Assembly: GCA_030654635.1 (NCBI GenBank)
Contig: JAURXE010000657.1
Coordinates: 1 to 9,464, forward strand
Direction: 5' to 3'
Length of the DNA stretch: 9,464 nucleotides
DNA from: Pseudomonas sp.
Lineage (GTDB): Bacteria > Pseudomonadota > Gammaproteobacteria > Pseudomonadales > Pseudomonadaceae
Shown: positions 6,761-9,464 of the stretch, in pieces
Layout: each line of letters starts with the position of its first letter
Numbering within the stretch: the stretch's first letter is position 1
Translations under genes and position numbers: made by a program
Notes under the pieces: model-generated
Seen by the model: the letters and a program-made list of their open reading frames with translations, nothing else
Told to the model about the DNA's origin: nothing
Databases searched by the model: none

Positions 6761-7717
6761 TTAATCGTTGGCGCCGGGGTCGGCCGCCAGGCGGCCGGCA
6801 TTCTTTTGCAGCGCTTGCAGAAACTCTTGCTGCAGCTCTGGGTCGTTACGGGTGAGCTCGACCAGGCTTTGTTCCAGCTCGCTGGCTTCCTCTTCCAGGC
6901 CTAAATCGGCTAAGCGTTTAACCCTGTGTACCCATTGGGCGACGTCGTCGCCTTCTAAGTCATCAAAAATAAGCCTGTGGGCCTCCACCAGCTTGCCGCG
7001 TAGTGAACGACTAACCAGCAAGGTCGCTTGAGCCTGGGTGTCATCTTGTGGGTCGATAACGCTGAGTTGCAGTTTGCCGACGCGGCTGATGTTGGCTTGT
7101 TCGGCGAACGGGCTGTCGAGCAGGTTCAGGCGCAGTATGCCCTTGCTGTCGGTGCTGAGTTCGTGGCGCTGCGAGCCGGCAATAACGCTGACCGGACGAT
7201 CCGCCCAGGGCAGGCTGGAGTACTCCTTGCGGGTAACCAGTTGGTTTTCATCGGTGCTGGCCAAGTTTTGCTGTGAGCGACCGTGGGACTCGACGTTCAT
7301 GGCCGGGTTTAACCCGGCGAAACCGTAGTCAAACCAGCCCTTGGTGGCGCTGTCGGGTACGTTGCCAAAGGTCACGATGTTGGCCACGTTGGCACCCACC
7401 CCGGCGACTACCGCGCCGGCGCCCAGTGGCACCTCATACAATTCGCGCCAACCTTGGTAAGGGGTGTAACGGTCGTAATGACGGCTCACCTCGAACTCGG
7501 TGACTTCGAAGGTTTTTTGTTCGAGGATGCGTACCCGGCGCTGCGGCAGCTCAAGCATCGGTGGCTCGCCGACATCGATTTGTAGGCTGTGCTCAAGCAA
7601 TTTACGCTCGATGCGTTGCTCGTGCTCGCTGCGCTGGCCCAGCTGGTTGGCGCAGCCGCTAAGCAACAGCGCGCCACACAGCGCGGCGCCGGTTTGAACT
7701 GCGGTTGGGTGGAACAT
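6761..7717 (-). CDS. Lipoprotein of unknown function
   Basis: A 318-residue protein. The first 22 residues are a lipoprotein signal peptide with lipobox LLSGC (Cys22). The next residue is Ala, not Asp, which favours outer-membrane sorting. A charged stretch follows (29-48), then a Gly/Ala/Val-rich hydrophobic segment at 97-120 (VPLGAGAVVAGVGANVANIV), which could be a membrane-contacting hairpin. A beta-rich part follows at 170-245. The C-terminus is helical and acidic (245-308), with TPR-like or coiled-coil character. I cannot name the family; a lipoprotein after proS is, as I recall, conserved in Pseudomonas. The ATG at 7717 gives a proper signal peptide and has GAGG at 7722-7725, four bases away. 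The frame continues to 7843 inside proS, but that part is not protein-like. It follows proS by 10 bases and is probably co-transcribed. Confidence 0.85.
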   Translation of the reverse strand: MFHPTAVQTGAALCGALLLSGCANQLGQRSEHEQRIERKLLEHSLQIDVGEPPMLELPQRRVRILEQKTFEVTEFEVSRHYDRYTPYQGWRELYEVPLGAGAVVAGVGANVANIVTFGNVPDSATKGWFDYGFAGLNPAMNVESHGRSQQNLASTDENQLVTRKEYSSLPWADRPVSVIAGSQRHELSTDSKGILRLNLLDSPFAEQANISRVGKLQLSVIDPQDDTQAQATLLVSRSLRGKLVEAHRLIFDDLEGDDVAQWVHRVKRLADLGLEEEASELEQSLVELTRNDPELQQEFLQALQKNAGRLAADPGAND

Positions 7718-7727
7718 GTGGCCTCGC

Positions 7728-9443
<1,716 letters not shown>

Positions 9444-9464
9444 GATTGGCCGTTATGTCAGTTG

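Overview
The window looks like ordinary chromosomal core sequence from a Pseudomonas-type gammaproteobacterium (Pseudomonadaceae). This rests on three things: the GC-rich codon use, proteins that read as close Pseudomonas relatives (Hda, YihY with a long C-terminal extension, a 571-residue ProS), and the hda ... proS gene order, which I recall from P. aeruginosa (about PA0947-PA0956). The species cannot be fixed from this sequence. I see no tRNA, rRNA, CRISPR array, insertion sequence, phage gene or attachment site. Coding density is high and no gene-free stretch reaches 300 bases.

Layout. At the left is hda (+), encoding the partner of the sliding clamp that switches off DnaA. Its likely promoter and a small hairpin lie just upstream. 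A degenerate REP-like palindrome separates hda from a leftward three-gene operon, arsC - wrbA - DUF2069 membrane protein, whose genes overlap by 4 and 8 bases. Divergent from that operon is yihY (+), a six-helix inner-membrane protein. Next comes a less understood zone: an 81-residue orphan gene (+) behind a candidate sigma-54 promoter, meeting tail to tail with a 130-residue orphan gene (-), their stop codons overlapping. A strong terminator hairpin and a second perfect inverted repeat follow. Then comes a 469-residue leftward protein whose C-terminal part carries the two c-di-GMP-binding motifs of a PilZ domain.

Only 30 bases from that start codon, in the opposite direction, begins a small operon of a TlpA/thioredoxin-like lipoprotein and acylphosphatase, ended by a 10-bp hairpin. 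The right end is a leftward pair: proS (prolyl-tRNA synthetase, complete) followed 10 bases later by a lipoprotein of unknown function.

The genes do not form one pathway; this is a housekeeping neighbourhood with several uncharacterised members. I found no clear new multi-gene system. The points most worth a second look are the PilZ protein, the sigma-54-like site before the orphan small gene, the palindromes at 4402-4468, and a cysteine in the P-loop of Hda where a lysine or arginine is expected.
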